From Clostridium sp. DSM 17811 (GTDB taxonomy: Bacteria; Bacillota; Clostridia; Clostridiales; Clostridiaceae), in NCBI RefSeq assembly GCF_018861905.1, contig NZ_JAHLDU010000003.1, forward strand, positions 186,001-250,000: a stretch of 64,000 nt of DNA, in the 5' to 3' direction. Of the stretch, positions 54,415-63,512 are shown piece by piece. The notes beneath the pieces are model-generated. The model did not search any database and was not told the DNA's origin. It was given only the letters and a program-made list of their open reading frames with translations. Positions within the stretch are counted from its first letter, which is position 1, and each line of letters opens with the position of its first letter. A program made the position numbers and the translations under genes.

Positions 54415-54936
54415 ATGATATTTAAGTTGATTGAGCCAAAACTTGAAATGGAAAAAGAATATAACAATTATATAGTTGAATGGGAAAAATCAGGAGAAGA
54501 AATAATTCCATACGCATCTAGAAAGAGTATGGTCAATTATGAAGATTTAATTAATTGTTGGAAGACCCAAAAAAACAATAAAGCATATGAAGATGGATTT
54601 GTTCCATCTACTCTATATTTTTTAATTGATGAAAACATGAAGATTTATGGTGCGTTACATATTAGACATGAATTAAATAATTTTTTGCTAAATTATGGCG
54701 GACATATAGGGTATGGGATAAGGCCTTCTGAACGTAAGAAAGGCTATGCTACTAAGATGCTTTCACTATCATTATCATTAGTGAAACAGTTAGGTATTAA
54801 AAAGGCGTTGGTTACGTGTGACAAAATAAATATAGCTTCAGCAAAAACTATATTAAATAATGGTGGAGTATTAGAGAATGAAGTTATTGAAGAGGGTGAA
54901 GTAACTCAGAGATATTGGATAAATATTAAATTATAA
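54415..54936 (+). CDS. GNAT family N-acetyltransferase
   Basis: 173 aa from ATG 54415, 5 nt after GGATGAGGAG; the longer frame from 54250 crosses the sigma-H-like promoter and is not credible. The GNAT core has GYGIRPSERKKGYATKMLSL (acetyl-CoA loop) and NIASAKTILNNGGVLE. It resembles acetyltransferases near antibiotic or stress regulators. Substrate unknown. Confidence 0.85.
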   Translation: MIFKLIEPKLEMEKEYNNYIVEWEKSGEEIIPYASRKSMVNYEDLINCWKTQKNNKAYEDGFVPSTLYFLIDENMKIYGALHIRHELNNFLLNYGGHIGYGIRPSERKKGYATKMLSLSLSLVKQLGIKKALVTCDKINIASAKTILNNGGVLENEVIEEGEVTQRYWINIKL

Positions 54937-55020
54937 AATACTCTGTGATTTTAATTAACTGCGCCGATATTATAAAATAATGATTAGTAAAGGGTTATTT
55001 ATATAACGGAAGGAGAATAG

Positions 55021-55761
55021 ATGGTTATAAATCAAATATCAGAGAGGATATATTACTTGCCTTTCGATGAAAATACAGACAGACCAAATCTTGGTTATAT
55101 TTTGGGGAATAAGTATTCGATTATGATTGATTGCGGTAATTCACCTAAACATCTTTCTTTATTTTATGCGGGACTTGAAGAAAGACATCTTCCCATTCCA
55201 CAAATTGCTTTCATTACACACTGGCATTGGGATCATACATTTGGTATGGAAGCATTCAATGGAATGACTATTGCAGGGCAACTTACCAATAACAAACTGA
55301 AAGAGGTAATGCAATGGAAATGGACTGACCAAGTTATGGAAGAGCGTCTTGCGAGTGGTGAAGAAATTGAATTTTGCGATGAGAATATCCGCAAAGAATA
55401 TAAGGATTTATCAGAAATTAGTGTTAAATCAGCTGATATGACATTCGATAGAAGTATTTCCATTGACCTAGGGGGAATTACCTGCATTGCATTAAATTGT
55501 CCATCACCTCACTCAAAAGACAGTGTGATTATCTATGTTCCTGAAGAAAAAATATTGTTTTGTGGAGATGCAGATTCTGGAGATTTTTATGATAACAAGG
55601 GACAACGTGAAGTTGAACGAGTGAAACAATATAGGGATGTTCTGATGAAAATTCCATTTGAAGTCTATTTACATGGCCATTGTGAACCAGTAAGCAGAAA
55701 ACAGGTGTTTAGCGATTTGGAAGAAATGATAGAAGGGAATCAAAATACGAATTTTAATTGA
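55021..55761 (+). CDS. MBL fold metallo-hydrolase
   Basis: 246 aa. The metal motif THWHWDHTFG (HxHxDH) is near 64-73. A further His is in CPSPHSKDSV, an Asp in FCGDADSGDF, and a terminal LHGHCEPVS. Single-domain glyoxalase II/lactonase-like branch; substrate unknown. GGAAGGAGAATAG precedes the ATG. Confidence 0.88.
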   Translation: MVINQISERIYYLPFDENTDRPNLGYILGNKYSIMIDCGNSPKHLSLFYAGLEERHLPIPQIAFITHWHWDHTFGMEAFNGMTIAGQLTNNKLKEVMQWKWTDQVMEERLASGEEIEFCDENIRKEYKDLSEISVKSADMTFDRSISIDLGGITCIALNCPSPHSKDSVIIYVPEEKILFCGDADSGDFYDNKGQREVERVKQYRDVLMKIPFEVYLHGHCEPVSRKQVFSDLEEMIEGNQNTNFN

Positions 55762-55884
55762 GAATGATATTTTGTGGGAGGTAATCTCACACCAGAGAAT
55801 ATGGAGTAATTTGTTTTAAATGTGTATGAATATAGTTAATGTAATACGACAACGATTGAGTTATATTCAGATTGAGGTGAAATT

Positions 55885-56607
55885 ATGAATGAAGTTAAAG
55901 TGATATTTTTTGATATGGGAAACACATTATTGCATTTTCATTATGGAGCATCAGATGATGAAAAAGACATGCAGGGCTTAATATATCTAACTAGATATCT
56001 AAAAAAATTCAATGAAAAAATTCTATTTGAGGATGTAAAAGATGGATTTTATGAGTGTTGGATGCGTGGAATAAATCATAGAAAAATAACTCTTATAGAG
56101 TATCCAATAGAAAATTTTCTGAATAACTTCCTTGAAAAATATCAATTAAAGTTCAATTTAAATCAATGTATAGAAGCAATTAATTTATTTTATACGGAGT
56201 ATAAAGAGCAGGTATGTTTTGAAAGCGATTTATACAACACTTTAAAACTGATAAAAGATAAGGGATATAAAATAGGGATTATATCAAATACTTGTTATTA
56301 TGATGAAGTTATGAAAGAGTGCTTTAAAAAGGCGAAAATTTATGATCTAATTGATAGTTTTACTTTCAGTTATTCATTAAAAATATGTAAACCCAATAAG
56401 AAAATTTTTATAAATGCTATTGAGTTAATGAGGATTACACCTGTAGAGGCAGTAATGGTAGGGGATAGTTTAGAGTGTGACATAAAGCCAGCATTAGATT
56501 TAGGTATGAAAACTATATGGTTCAATTTTAATAATAACAATTCAAATGAGAATATTGTAGCAGATTTTAAAATAGCATGTATAGCTGAAGTACATGATTA
56601 TATATAG
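55885..56607 (+). CDS. HAD family hydrolase
   Basis: 240 aa. Motif I is FFDMGNTLLHF, motif II IISNTCYYD, the lysine is in LKICKPNKKIF and motif IV is MVGDSLECDIKPAL. The helical cap (about 20-100) fits the haloacid dehalogenase subfamily IA. Expected to be a cytosolic phosphatase of unknown substrate. A TGAGGTG site precedes the ATG. Confidence 0.86.
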   Translation: MNEVKVIFFDMGNTLLHFHYGASDDEKDMQGLIYLTRYLKKFNEKILFEDVKDGFYECWMRGINHRKITLIEYPIENFLNNFLEKYQLKFNLNQCIEAINLFYTEYKEQVCFESDLYNTLKLIKDKGYKIGIISNTCYYDEVMKECFKKAKIYDLIDSFTFSYSLKICKPNKKIFINAIELMRITPVEAVMVGDSLECDIKPALDLGMKTIWFNFNNNNSNENIVADFKIACIAEVHDYI

Positions 56608-56693
56608 TGATATAATTTCAGTTGGGTTTTAATATGTTGAAATTCTGAATGTAGTATAATGCGAAAAAATATATATTATAAGAGGTGAAATTA

Positions 56694-57215
56694 ATGAAAA
56701 CTGTAGTAATATACAAGTCCAAAACAGGCTTTACAAAAAAATATGCAGAATGGATTTCTGAGGCGTTATCAGCGGATATTTTTGATGTTTCAAGTGCTGA
56801 TATAAATGTAGTTACAAATTATGATACCGTGATTTATGGCGGCAGTTTGTATGCTGTTGGTATCATTGGAGTAAAATATATAACGAAAAATCTCGACAAA
56901 TTTAAAGGTAAAAAAGTCATTGTTTTCGCAACGGGGGCATCGCCATCGAGTGAAGAGGTAATACATGAAGTAAAAGATAAAAATTTTACTCCAGAGGAAC
57001 AGAAGTCTGTACAGTTCTTTTATTTAAGAGGTGGATTTGATTATAGTAAAATAAAGCCTTTTGATAAAGCACTTATGACATTACTAAAATGGAAGATTAA
57101 GATGAAAAAAGAATTAACACCTGAGGCAAGAGGCATGTTAGCCATGTATGACAAGCCAGTAGATTTTACAAGAAGAAAGAATATAGATGAAATAATAACT
57201 TATGTTAATTCATAA
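56694..57215 (+). CDS. flavodoxin domain protein
   Basis: 173 aa from ATG 56694 (AGAGGTG at 56681-56687 overlaps the GTG at 56685, which is rejected). The FMN-binding loop is YKSKTGFTKKYAEWI at the N-terminus, with YGGSLYAVG and FATGAS as further flavin contacts. It resembles HemG/protoporphyrinogen-oxidase-type flavodoxins. Role unknown; stand-alone. Confidence 0.85.
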   Translation: MKTVVIYKSKTGFTKKYAEWISEALSADIFDVSSADINVVTNYDTVIYGGSLYAVGIIGVKYITKNLDKFKGKKVIVFATGASPSSEEVIHEVKDKNFTPEEQKSVQFFYLRGGFDYSKIKPFDKALMTLLKWKIKMKKELTPEARGMLAMYDKPVDFTRRKNIDEIITYVNS

Positions 57216-57279
57216 CATTCAGAATATGTAGAACTATCAACAGAGTTACTAATATGAAATACACATAAAATTCAAAACA

Positions 57280-57326
57280 AGAAAGGAAGTGGATATTTAG
57301 TGGGTTTGTATACTTAAAGTACACGC
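57280..57326 (+). repeat. dispersed leader repeat, copy 1 (decayed)
   Basis: AGAAAGGAAGTGGATATTTA then GTGGGTTTGTATA. It nearly repeats the thyA leader (63532-63481, minus strand) over about 33 nt, with weaker similarity after that. The mini ORF stops after five codons here (MGLYT). Confidence 0.65.
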
Positions 57327-57344
57327 TCTCGCTAAAGATAACCT

Positions 57345-57551
57345 ATGGAAAACAAACTTAAATATCGCTTAATTACAGGAAAAGATGATGCGAATTTTTG
57401 CAAGAAAATTTCTGAATTACTTGATGAGGGGTATAAATTATACGAAGCTCCATCATGTACTTTTAATGGGCAAGATGTAATTGTGGCACAGGCATTAATT
57501 CTTAATGAGTGTGACAATCTTGATATTGGTTTCAAAAGAACAGTTAAATAA
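57345..57551 (+). CDS. DUF1737 domain protein, 68 aa
   Basis: KYRLITGKDDANFCKKISEL, LDEGYKLYEAPSCTFNGQDV and IVAQALI match the DUF1737 small-protein family (unknown function, beta-alpha fold). The ATG at 57345 has only a weak AAAGATAACCT site. The better SD lies 50 nt upstream in the repeat, suggesting coupling or a decayed arrangement. Confidence 0.82.
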   Translation: MENKLKYRLITGKDDANFCKKISELLDEGYKLYEAPSCTFNGQDVIVAQALILNECDNLDIGFKRTVK

Positions 57552-57608
57552 AAGTAAAAAACATATTTAGTTTAATTGATACGGATTGTTTTTTATGTCC
57601 TCTCAAGT

Positions 57609-57638
57609 AACCCCATATCATTAGATGTGGGGTTTAAT
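57609..57638 (+). terminator. terminator after the DUF1737 gene
   Basis: AACCCCATAT/ATGTGGGGTT with a 6-nt loop; short T-run. Confidence 0.6.
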
Positions 57639-57740
57639 CGTTAAGCATTACTAGTAATAATGATTGCGATTGAAATGATATTATACTATACATTTTCATT
57701 TTATGTCGAAAGATATCTATAATTTATTTCCAAAAGGGTA

Positions 57741-57771
57741 TTGACTCTAACGTAACGTCATAGATTATTAT
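57741..57771 (+). promoter_or_regulatory. MerR-type operator-promoter
   Basis: TTGACT (57741-57746) and TATTAT (57766-57771) are separated by 19 nt, the over-long spacer of MerR-activated promoters. The spacer carries the inverted-repeat-like CTAACGTAACGTCATAG. It lies 44 nt upstream of the MerR gene, indicating autoregulation. Confidence 0.7.
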
Positions 57772-57814
57772 AAATTTGTAGGGAAGATTAATAAAGAACA
57801 AAGGAGTTAATTTT

Positions 57815-58579
57815 ATGTCTTATAAAATAAAAGAAGTAGCTGATATGGTTGGTGTAAGTGTGCGTACACTTCATCATTATGATCAGATAGGCATCTTAAA
57901 GCCAAAGTCTGTAACACCTGCCGGATATAGACTCTACACTGATGATGACCTTGAAAGATTACAACAAGTTTTGTTCTTTAAAGAATTGGATTTTACTCTT
58001 CTAGAAATAAAAGAAATTTTAGATAATCCGGACTTCGATAGAAAACATGCATTAAAGACACATAGGGAGCTATTGATAGAAAAAAAGAAGAGACTCGATA
58101 AGATTATAAAATCTGTAGATAAAACTATAGATTACATTGAAGGAGGAATAGATATGAATAAGAATGAAATGTTTGAGGGGTTTGATATAAGCGAAATAGA
58201 GGCTCATAAAGAAAGATATGCAGAGGAAACGAAGCAAAAATATGGCGACACTGATGCCTACAAGGAAAGCTTGAAAAAAACCTCCAAATACACAAAAGAG
58301 GATTGGGCTAGGATTAATGCAACTAATGGAAAAATCAACGAGAAAATTATAGCTAACATGGATAAAGGAATAGGCAATTCAGAAGTTCAAAAGGCAGTTG
58401 CTGAGTTAAGACAACACATTACTGATAATTTTTATGATTGTACTATAGAAATATTTAGAGGACTTGCTGACTTATATGTTAATGACGAACGTTTCACGGC
58501 TAACATTGATAAGTATAAAGAAGGTTTAGCTAAGTTCTTAAGTGAGTCAATGATTTACTATTGTGAGAATGTAAAATAG
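57815..58579 (+). CDS. MerR family regulator with TipAS antibiotic-binding domain
   Basis: 254 aa. The N-terminal MerR HTH is KIKEVADMVGVSVRTLHHYD then QIGILKPKSVTPAGYRLY. A dimerisation coiled coil (about 75-108) precedes a C-terminal TipAS domain (about 125-250) with YAEETKQKYG and ITDNFYDCT. TipAL-type proteins bind thiopeptides or other drugs and activate efflux or detoxification genes. An internal ATG (MNKNEMFEG) could give a short TipAS form as in Streptomyces. Its own promoter has a 19-nt spacer. Confidence 0.92.
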   Translation: MSYKIKEVADMVGVSVRTLHHYDQIGILKPKSVTPAGYRLYTDDDLERLQQVLFFKELDFTLLEIKEILDNPDFDRKHALKTHRELLIEKKKRLDKIIKSVDKTIDYIEGGIDMNKNEMFEGFDISEIEAHKERYAEETKQKYGDTDAYKESLKKTSKYTKEDWARINATNGKINEKIIANMDKGIGNSEVQKAVAELRQHITDNFYDCTIEIFRGLADLYVNDERFTANIDKYKEGLAKFLSESMIYYCENVK

Positions 58580-58736
58580 GTGGCACTCAAGTTGTAAGTC
58601 TAGGTTTTCTATAATTCCGACAAAACCTACGCTAAGACATAAAATGAATAAATATCATATAGTTTAGCAGGGTATGAGCGATTTAAAATCGTTGCGTAAT
58701 TGCAAATTATTATTCAACAAATTTGAGGAGGAAAGA

Positions 58737-59063
58737 ATGAGGTTTTTAAGAAAAGTTATTATAATATTATTAACTATAACAATATTTATTGGAGGAGTTA
58801 TTATAACTCATATAACTCCTTCAATATCTATTAGAACACATTTATTAGTAACTGGACATCCAATTGGAGCCTTTAAAGTAAGTGTACATGTTAATAAAGG
58901 TCAATATGAAATGGATAAAAAAATTCTTGATAATGAAAATGCTATGATTTATAGAACTGGTGATTACAACTTATATGATGGAGCAACAGGAAATCCAATA
59001 GGTAATTATAAAGTTGAAAAATCGTGGATTTTATATTTCGCTCAGCAATATGGGGAGGCATAA
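58737..59063 (+). CDS. small membrane-anchored protein, 108 aa
   Basis: From ATG 58737 after GAGGAGG; the ATG at 58674 has no SD. An N-terminal membrane segment (about 5-26) precedes an extracytoplasmic part with HPIGAFKVSVHVNKGQYEMD and YRTGDYNLYDGATGNPIGNY. The repeated PIGxxKV phrase suggests two similar beta motifs. No family recognised. Confidence 0.62.
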   Translation: MRFLRKVIIILLTITIFIGGVIITHITPSISIRTHLLVTGHPIGAFKVSVHVNKGQYEMDKKILDNENAMIYRTGDYNLYDGATGNPIGNYKVEKSWILYFAQQYGEA

Positions 59064-59089
59064 TTAAGTCATCTCCTAGGTCGCTGTAA

Positions 59090-59281
59090 CAGCTTCAATG
59101 GAGTGTATGCACTTTATATTTATCAGAATATATTGGAATAACGATTCTTATTTATCATTATACAACACCCGAGACAGTTGAGTTATTAGGCCTTAAAAAA
59201 AGCAGAAAGATTGCTGAAATTATAGCTATTGCCATTATGACGTTAGGTATTGCTTTTTACGCAGCTATAGTTTTAATTTGA
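59090..59281 (+). pseudogene. remnant of a membrane protein gene
   Basis: An open frame without a start codon encodes WSVCTLYLSEYIGITILIYH, LLGLKKSRKIAEIIAIAIMT and LGIAFYAAIVLI. These are two hydrophobic segments joined by a basic loop, then a stop. Its upstream part is lost. Family not identified. Confidence 0.5.
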
Positions 59282-59532
59282 TAATTTAAGGGATACCCAT
59301 TTAGCAAGCACAGAAGACAACAAACTAGGCTATACCATAAACAATATGATTATCAACTTCTTGTATTATATAGCGGACTAGGAGTGTGAGAAAATACAGT
59401 GTAGAGTATAGAAAAACTAAAAATGAAACTATTTAGAGTTTGTTATTTACTTGATGACCTCTTTATAGATTATACCCACTAATTATTAATATATTTATAC
59501 TAGGTTAGATAATTATAAAATGGAAGTTAATA

Positions 59533-59561
59533 TTGACAACATTAACAATTTTTGATATATT
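59533..59561 (+). promoter_or_regulatory. sigma-A promoter of the ACT-domain gene
   Basis: TTGACA, 17 nt, TATATT. The rest of the 340-bp stretch 59282-59621 shows no gene. Confidence 0.75.
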
Positions 59562-59621
59562 AAAAGATAATAAATTTATAAGTGGGTAGAAACCATAAAA
59601 AGGGAAGGGTGAAAGTAAGAT

Positions 59622-60026
59622 ATGTCAGAAAAAATATTAACAATGAAATTATTAAATGAAAAATTTGCGGTTTGTAGATTAAATAAAAATGAGCAAATTC
59701 CTGAATGGGTAAAAAACAGCAGTTTTTATTCTATAACAAAAACATCAGATGAATTATCAATTGTATGCTCTCAAGATAGTATACCGAGTAATATAAAGTG
59801 TGAAAAAGATTGGAGAATTTTAAAAGTTGAGGGACCATTAGATTTTTCGCTAATTGGTATTATTTCATCAATTAGTACTATATTGGCGCTAAAAAGAATC
59901 AGTATTTTTGCTGTTTCCACATATGATACAGATTATATACTTGTTAAAAATAAAGATATAGATAACACCATATTAGCATTATCAAATGAAAGATATGAAA
60001 TTATAGATCAAGAAAATTTGTTATAG
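59622..60026 (+). CDS. ACT domain protein
   Basis: 134 aa with two ACT-like halves. The first ends WVKNSSFYSITKTSDELSIV, the second contains VEGPLDFSLIGIISSISTIL and ISIFAVSTYDTDYILVKNKD. It belongs to the small ACT_7/CASTOR-like group thought to sense amino acids; the ligand is unknown. GGGAAGGGTGAAAG precedes the ATG. Confidence 0.85.
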   Translation: MSEKILTMKLLNEKFAVCRLNKNEQIPEWVKNSSFYSITKTSDELSIVCSQDSIPSNIKCEKDWRILKVEGPLDFSLIGIISSISTILALKRISIFAVSTYDTDYILVKNKDIDNTILALSNERYEIIDQENLL

Positions 60027-60175
60027 CAGTAATAAGTTCATCAATAGATTTATTAATATAAGATTTATGATAATCTTGTTCAATCAACATATTATGATAA
60101 GTATAGATATTATGAGATTATTATAGATGATATCCTTTATGGTGTTATTAGTATAATTACTTTAGGGAGGCCCAT

Positions 60176-60370
60176 GTGAAGATTATAAGTAATTCTAATT
60201 CTGTAATCATAGTGTTACATGAAATATATGGTATTAATCAGCATATTAAGTTGGTCTGTGAGAAGTTTTCTATGGCTGGATATGATATTATTTGCCCAAA
60301 TTTAATTAATCTAAATCATCCTTTTAATTATGATCAACAAGACGAACAATTGCAAGTTTTTTTATATTGA
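60176..60370 (+). pseudogene. dienelactone hydrolase family protein, truncated
   Basis: 64 codons from GTG 60176 (TTAGGGAGG, 6 nt). VIIVLHEIYGINQHIKLVCE then GYDIICPNLI is the N-terminal part of dienelactone-hydrolase/alpha-beta hydrolases. The family is about 200 residues with the nucleophile later on, so the fragment lacks its active site. The remainder is absent; a promoter for the next gene starts at its end. Confidence 0.7.
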
Positions 60371-60376
60371 CTTTTT

Positions 60377-60405
60377 TTGAAAAAGTAGTACCATGTTAGT
60401 ATAGT
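60377..60405 (+). promoter_or_regulatory. promoter of the methyltransferase-marR operon
   Basis: TTGAAA (60377-60382), 17 nt, TATAGT (60400-60405). An imperfect repeat TAGTACC...TAGTACG spans the -10 and could bind the MarR protein encoded downstream. Confidence 0.65.
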
Positions 60406-60457
60406 ACGAAACAAGAACTATATTGATGTATTACTATTATCTAGAGGAGGATCTTAT

Positions 60458-61081
60458 ATGAAAAATAATAAAAATATTTTTAAAGAAAATTCAAAAATAA
60501 ATTTCAATAAACAAGCTGAATCTTACGATGAGAGTCATGATGGGAAATTCGTAGCTCCGATGTATAATGAAATTATTAGCAGAATAATGCTTATTAAGCC
60601 TGAAAAGTTATTAGATGTTGGATGTGGCACCGGAAATGTATTGATGAAATTAGTTGAAAATAATATAAAATTATATGGATTAGATCTTTCAGAAAAAATG
60701 ATTGAGGTTGCCAAAAAAAATCTTGATAATAGAGCTGAATTAAGAGTTGGTGATTCAGAATGTATGCCTTGGGGAAATAATACTTTTGATGTAATTGTAT
60801 GTAATGCATCATTTCATCATTATCCAAACCCAGAAAAGACACTATTAGAGATGAAAAGAATATTAAAATTTAATGGAACATTAATTATTGGAGATCCAAC
60901 TTCACCAGTAGTTATTAGAAAAATATTAAATTTATATTGTAAAAGAAGTAGTAGTGGCGATTATAAAATATATTGCAAGAAAGAAATTGAGGAACTTTTA
61001 ATAAAGTGTGGATTTAAGCCATCTAACTTTAAAAAAATAAATAATAAAAGTTTTGCTATTAATGCTAATATAAAAAAATAA
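60458..61081 (+). CDS. class I SAM-dependent methyltransferase
   Basis: 207 aa. Motif I is LLDVGCGTGNVLMKL near 48-62, then YGLDLSEKMIEVAKKN, DSECMPWGNNTFDVIVCNAS and the UbiE-like HHYPNPEKTLLEMKRILK. A small-molecule methyltransferase; substrate unknown. TAGAGGAGG precedes the ATG. It shares an operon with the MarR gene (34-nt gap). Confidence 0.9.
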   Translation: MKNNKNIFKENSKINFNKQAESYDESHDGKFVAPMYNEIISRIMLIKPEKLLDVGCGTGNVLMKLVENNIKLYGLDLSEKMIEVAKKNLDNRAELRVGDSECMPWGNNTFDVIVCNASFHHYPNPEKTLLEMKRILKFNGTLIIGDPTSPVVIRKILNLYCKRSSSGDYKIYCKKEIEELLIKCGFKPSNFKKINNKSFAINANIKK

Positions 61082-61115
61082 GTAATAAATATAAAACAAA
61101 TTTTGGAGTGATTAT

Positions 61116-61562
61116 ATGGATTTAGAATATAAAAGGCAAGTAGATGAATTAAATAAATTATGGCATTTTATGATAGTATCATCTAACTATAAGGATATAG
61201 AATCAAAGTTTTTGAGAATACAAGGACTAAGAACTAATGAACTTACAATACTAAGAATTATTTCTGAAAAAGAAAATGTTATTATAAAAGATATATTAGA
61301 AGTATTAAATGTACCTAAAAGTACATTAACTAGTATGATTGATAGATTAGAAAAGCGCAATCTTATTATTAGAACTCTTAGCAATAAGGATAGAAGATCC
61401 TACAAGTTAGAACTTACTAAGGAGGGTAATATGGCCCAAGAGGAACATAGAAAATTTGAGGAAGAAGTTTACGGAAAAATAATGATTTCTTTAGATACTT
61501 ATGAGGATAGAGAAAATTTATTAAAACTTATAAGAAAAATGGCATACAATATATCTAACTAA
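61116..61562 (+). CDS. MarR family transcriptional regulator
   Basis: 148 aa winged helix: LRTNELTILRIISEKENVII, KDILEVLNVPKSTLTSMIDR and wing NLIIRTLSNKDRRSYKLELT. MarR proteins dissociate from operators on binding phenolic or drug-like ligands. It probably regulates its own operon with the methyltransferase. Confidence 0.92.
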   Translation: MDLEYKRQVDELNKLWHFMIVSSNYKDIESKFLRIQGLRTNELTILRIISEKENVIIKDILEVLNVPKSTLTSMIDRLEKRNLIIRTLSNKDRRSYKLELTKEGNMAQEEHRKFEEEVYGKIMISLDTYEDRENLLKLIRKMAYNISN

Positions 61563-61629
61563 TCGTTAGGTATTGTAAACTATTTTAAATAGTACAAATT
61601 ATATAAAATTGCGTAATATTGGAGGATAA

Positions 61630-62163
61630 ATGAATATAGGATTGGTTAGGCATTTTAAAGTTAATTGTTCTACAAAGATGTTTATGACATCTGCTGATTT
61701 TAAGCAATGGGTAAAACAATATGATAATAGTGATGTTGTAGAAAATAAATTTAAAATAGGAGATATAAAATGGGACAAATGTTTTTCAAGTGATTTATCA
61801 AGAGCCATTAAAACTTCTCAATCTATTTTCAAAGGTGAAATAATTAAAACTCAATTATTAAGAGAAGTTCCTATAGCACCAATATTTAATACTAATATAA
61901 AAATTCCTTATATATTCTGGTGTATAAGTGGGAGATTTGCCTGGCTTTTTCAGTGCAAATCTCAAATAGAGAATAAAAAAGATACCCAAAAACGTGTGAA
62001 TGAGTTTTTGGATAGTATAAAGGATGAATCAAGTAATAATATATTAATTGTTTGTCATGGTTTCTTCATGAATACATTACAAAAGGAACTTAAAAGTAGG
62101 GGCGTTACTGGACGAAATATAAGAACACCTAAAAATGGTACATTATATTTATATAAAAAATAG
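61630..62163 (+). CDS. histidine phosphatase family protein
   Basis: 177 aa phosphoglycerate-mutase-like enzyme. The phospho-accepting motif is VRHFKVN (H8; the usual RHG reads RHF). SSDLSRAIKTSQS follows, then the second catalytic histidine in LIVCHGFFMNTL. The central part CISGRFAWLFQ is hydrophobic. Substrate unknown. TTGGAGG precedes the ATG. It converges on folA with almost no gap. Confidence 0.85.
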   Translation: MNIGLVRHFKVNCSTKMFMTSADFKQWVKQYDNSDVVENKFKIGDIKWDKCFSSDLSRAIKTSQSIFKGEIIKTQLLREVPIAPIFNTNIKIPYIFWCISGRFAWLFQCKSQIENKKDTQKRVNEFLDSIKDESSNNILIVCHGFFMNTLQKELKSRGVTGRNIRTPKNGTLYLYKK

Positions 62164-62164
62164 A

Positions 62165-62671
62165 TTATTTTTGTTTCACATTAATAATACGTTCCAAAGT
62201 TAAAAAAGTATATGATGTTGTTTTATCATCATTGATGAACCCAGTTTCTTCTTCTCTACAATTCCACTCTGAATAGTCTAGCTTAGGAAAAAAAATATCA
62301 GCATTATATTCTTTATGTACTTTTGTTAAATGTATCCTATTACAATAAGGCAATAATAACTTGTAAATTGCTCCACCGCCTATAACAAAGTATTCTTCAC
62401 TGTCTTTCATAAATGCGAATAACTCTTCCTTAGAATTAAAAATAGTAACTCTTTCATCATTTATAACAAAATCTTTATTTTTTGTAATAACAATATGATG
62501 TCTGCTAGGAAGAATACCAGGAAGGGACTCAAATGTCTTTCTTCCCATTATAATAGTGTTTCCACTTGTAATTTGCTTGAACCTTTTTAAATCTTTTGAA
62601 AAATGCCAAAGTAAATCGTTATTTTTACCTATAGCGAAATTATCTCCAATTGCAACAATAAATGTAAGCAT
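62165..62671 (-). CDS. folA: dihydrofolate reductase
   Basis: 168 aa. The N-terminal VAIGDNFAIGKNNDLLWHFS contains the Met20 loop equivalent. NTIIMGRKTFESLPG is the NADPH-binding segment and FVIGGGAIYKLLLP the second one. It reduces dihydrofolate formed by ThyA. The ATG overlaps the thyA stop (TAATG), so translation is coupled. Confidence 0.95.
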   Translation of the reverse strand: MLTFIVAIGDNFAIGKNNDLLWHFSKDLKRFKQITSGNTIIMGRKTFESLPGILPSRHHIVITKNKDFVINDERVTIFNSKEELFAFMKDSEEYFVIGGGAIYKLLLPYCNRIHLTKVHKEYNADIFFPKLDYSEWNCREEETGFINDDKTTSYTFLTLERIINVKQK

Positions 62672-63468
62672 TATACAGCCACACTCCCCATATTTATTTT
62701 CCCAAGGTGTTTATAATCTATAAGTTTAACATCTTCTGGTGTAAAGTCATAGAAGTTTTTAATATTTGGATTAATCCATAGTTTCGGAGCAGCTAAAGCT
62801 TCTGACTTTCTTGAAAGCTGTAGCTTTAAACCTTCAATATGGTTTTCATATATATGTGCATTATTTATAACATGAGTGAACAATCCTACTTTTAATCCTG
62901 TTACCTGTGCAATTAAATGAACTAATACTGCATATTGACTTGTATTAAAAGGAATTCCTAACGCTGTATCACCACTTCGTTGTACTAACATACAATTAAG
63001 TCGTCCATCAGTTACATCCCAAAGAGTTAAGAAGCAACAAGGTTGAAGTGCCATTTGGGGCAGGTCCTCTATATTCCATAAATTCATCATCATTCTTCTA
63101 TCTTGAGGATTATTTTTCAAGGCATCAATAAGTGTATCAATTTGATGATACTTAGCTATTTGAAAACCATATGCCTTACCAATGGTTCCATCGTCGTATG
63201 CCCATTCATCCCATATATGCACATTTTGTTCCTGAAGTTTTTTAACATCGTTGGATTGGTCTTTGAAAATCCAAAGCAATTCTTTTACTGCTGTCTTAAA
63301 AGCAACAAATTTAGTTGTTAATATTGGAAATTCTTCTTCTAAATCAAATTGCATAATTTGGTGAGGGAGTTTTAAAGTTGCAATACCAGTACGGTTTTGG
63401 TCGTAGTATCCTTTTTTTATAATTTTCTCAATAATTTTAAGATATTGTCTATCCATTTCATTTAACAT
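62671..63468 (-). CDS. thyA: thymidylate synthase ThyA
   Basis: 265 aa. Methylates dUMP with methylene-tetrahydrofolate. The catalytic cysteine is in [13 protein letters not shown], followed by [20 protein letters not shown] and NNAHIYENH. The C-terminus is GSVAV. No good SD precedes ATG 63468; a mini ORF with a strong SD overlaps the start. It is cotranscribed with folA. Confidence 0.96.
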   Translation of the reverse strand: MLNEMDRQYLKIIEKIIKKGYYDQNRTGIATLKLPHQIMQFDLEEEFPILTTKFVAFKTAVKELLWIFKDQSNDVKKLQEQNVHIWDEWAYDDGTIGKAYGFQIAKYHQIDTLIDALKNNPQDRRMMMNLWNIEDLPQMALQPCCFLTLWDVTDGRLNCMLVQRSGDTALGIPFNTSQYAVLVHLIAQVTGLKVGLFTHVINNAHIYENHIEGLKLQLSRKSEALAAPKLWINPNIKNFYDFTPEDVKLIDYKHLGKINMGSVAV

Positions 63469-63512
63469 AATTTATCTTCAATGGGACAGTGTACACAATT
63501 ATTCAAACCCAC
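63462..63512 (-). CDS. 16-codon leader ORF overlapping the thyA start
   Basis: GTG 63512 follows AGAAAGGAAGTGAATATTTA. The peptide [16 protein letters not shown] ends at a TAA that overlaps the thyA ATG by 7 nt. It may couple translation into thyA or act as a sensing leader. The SD-to-start block is repeated at 57280-57326. Two CxxC-spaced cysteines make metal or redox sensing conceivable but unproven. Confidence 0.4.
   Translation of the reverse strand: MGLNNCVHCPIEDKLC

Noticed and set aside
11271-57709. TGTCGAA-type Spo0A boxes (near 11271, 28305 and 57703)
   Set aside because: A 7-mer of this composition is expected several times by chance; one lies inside an ORF and none is paired with a second box.
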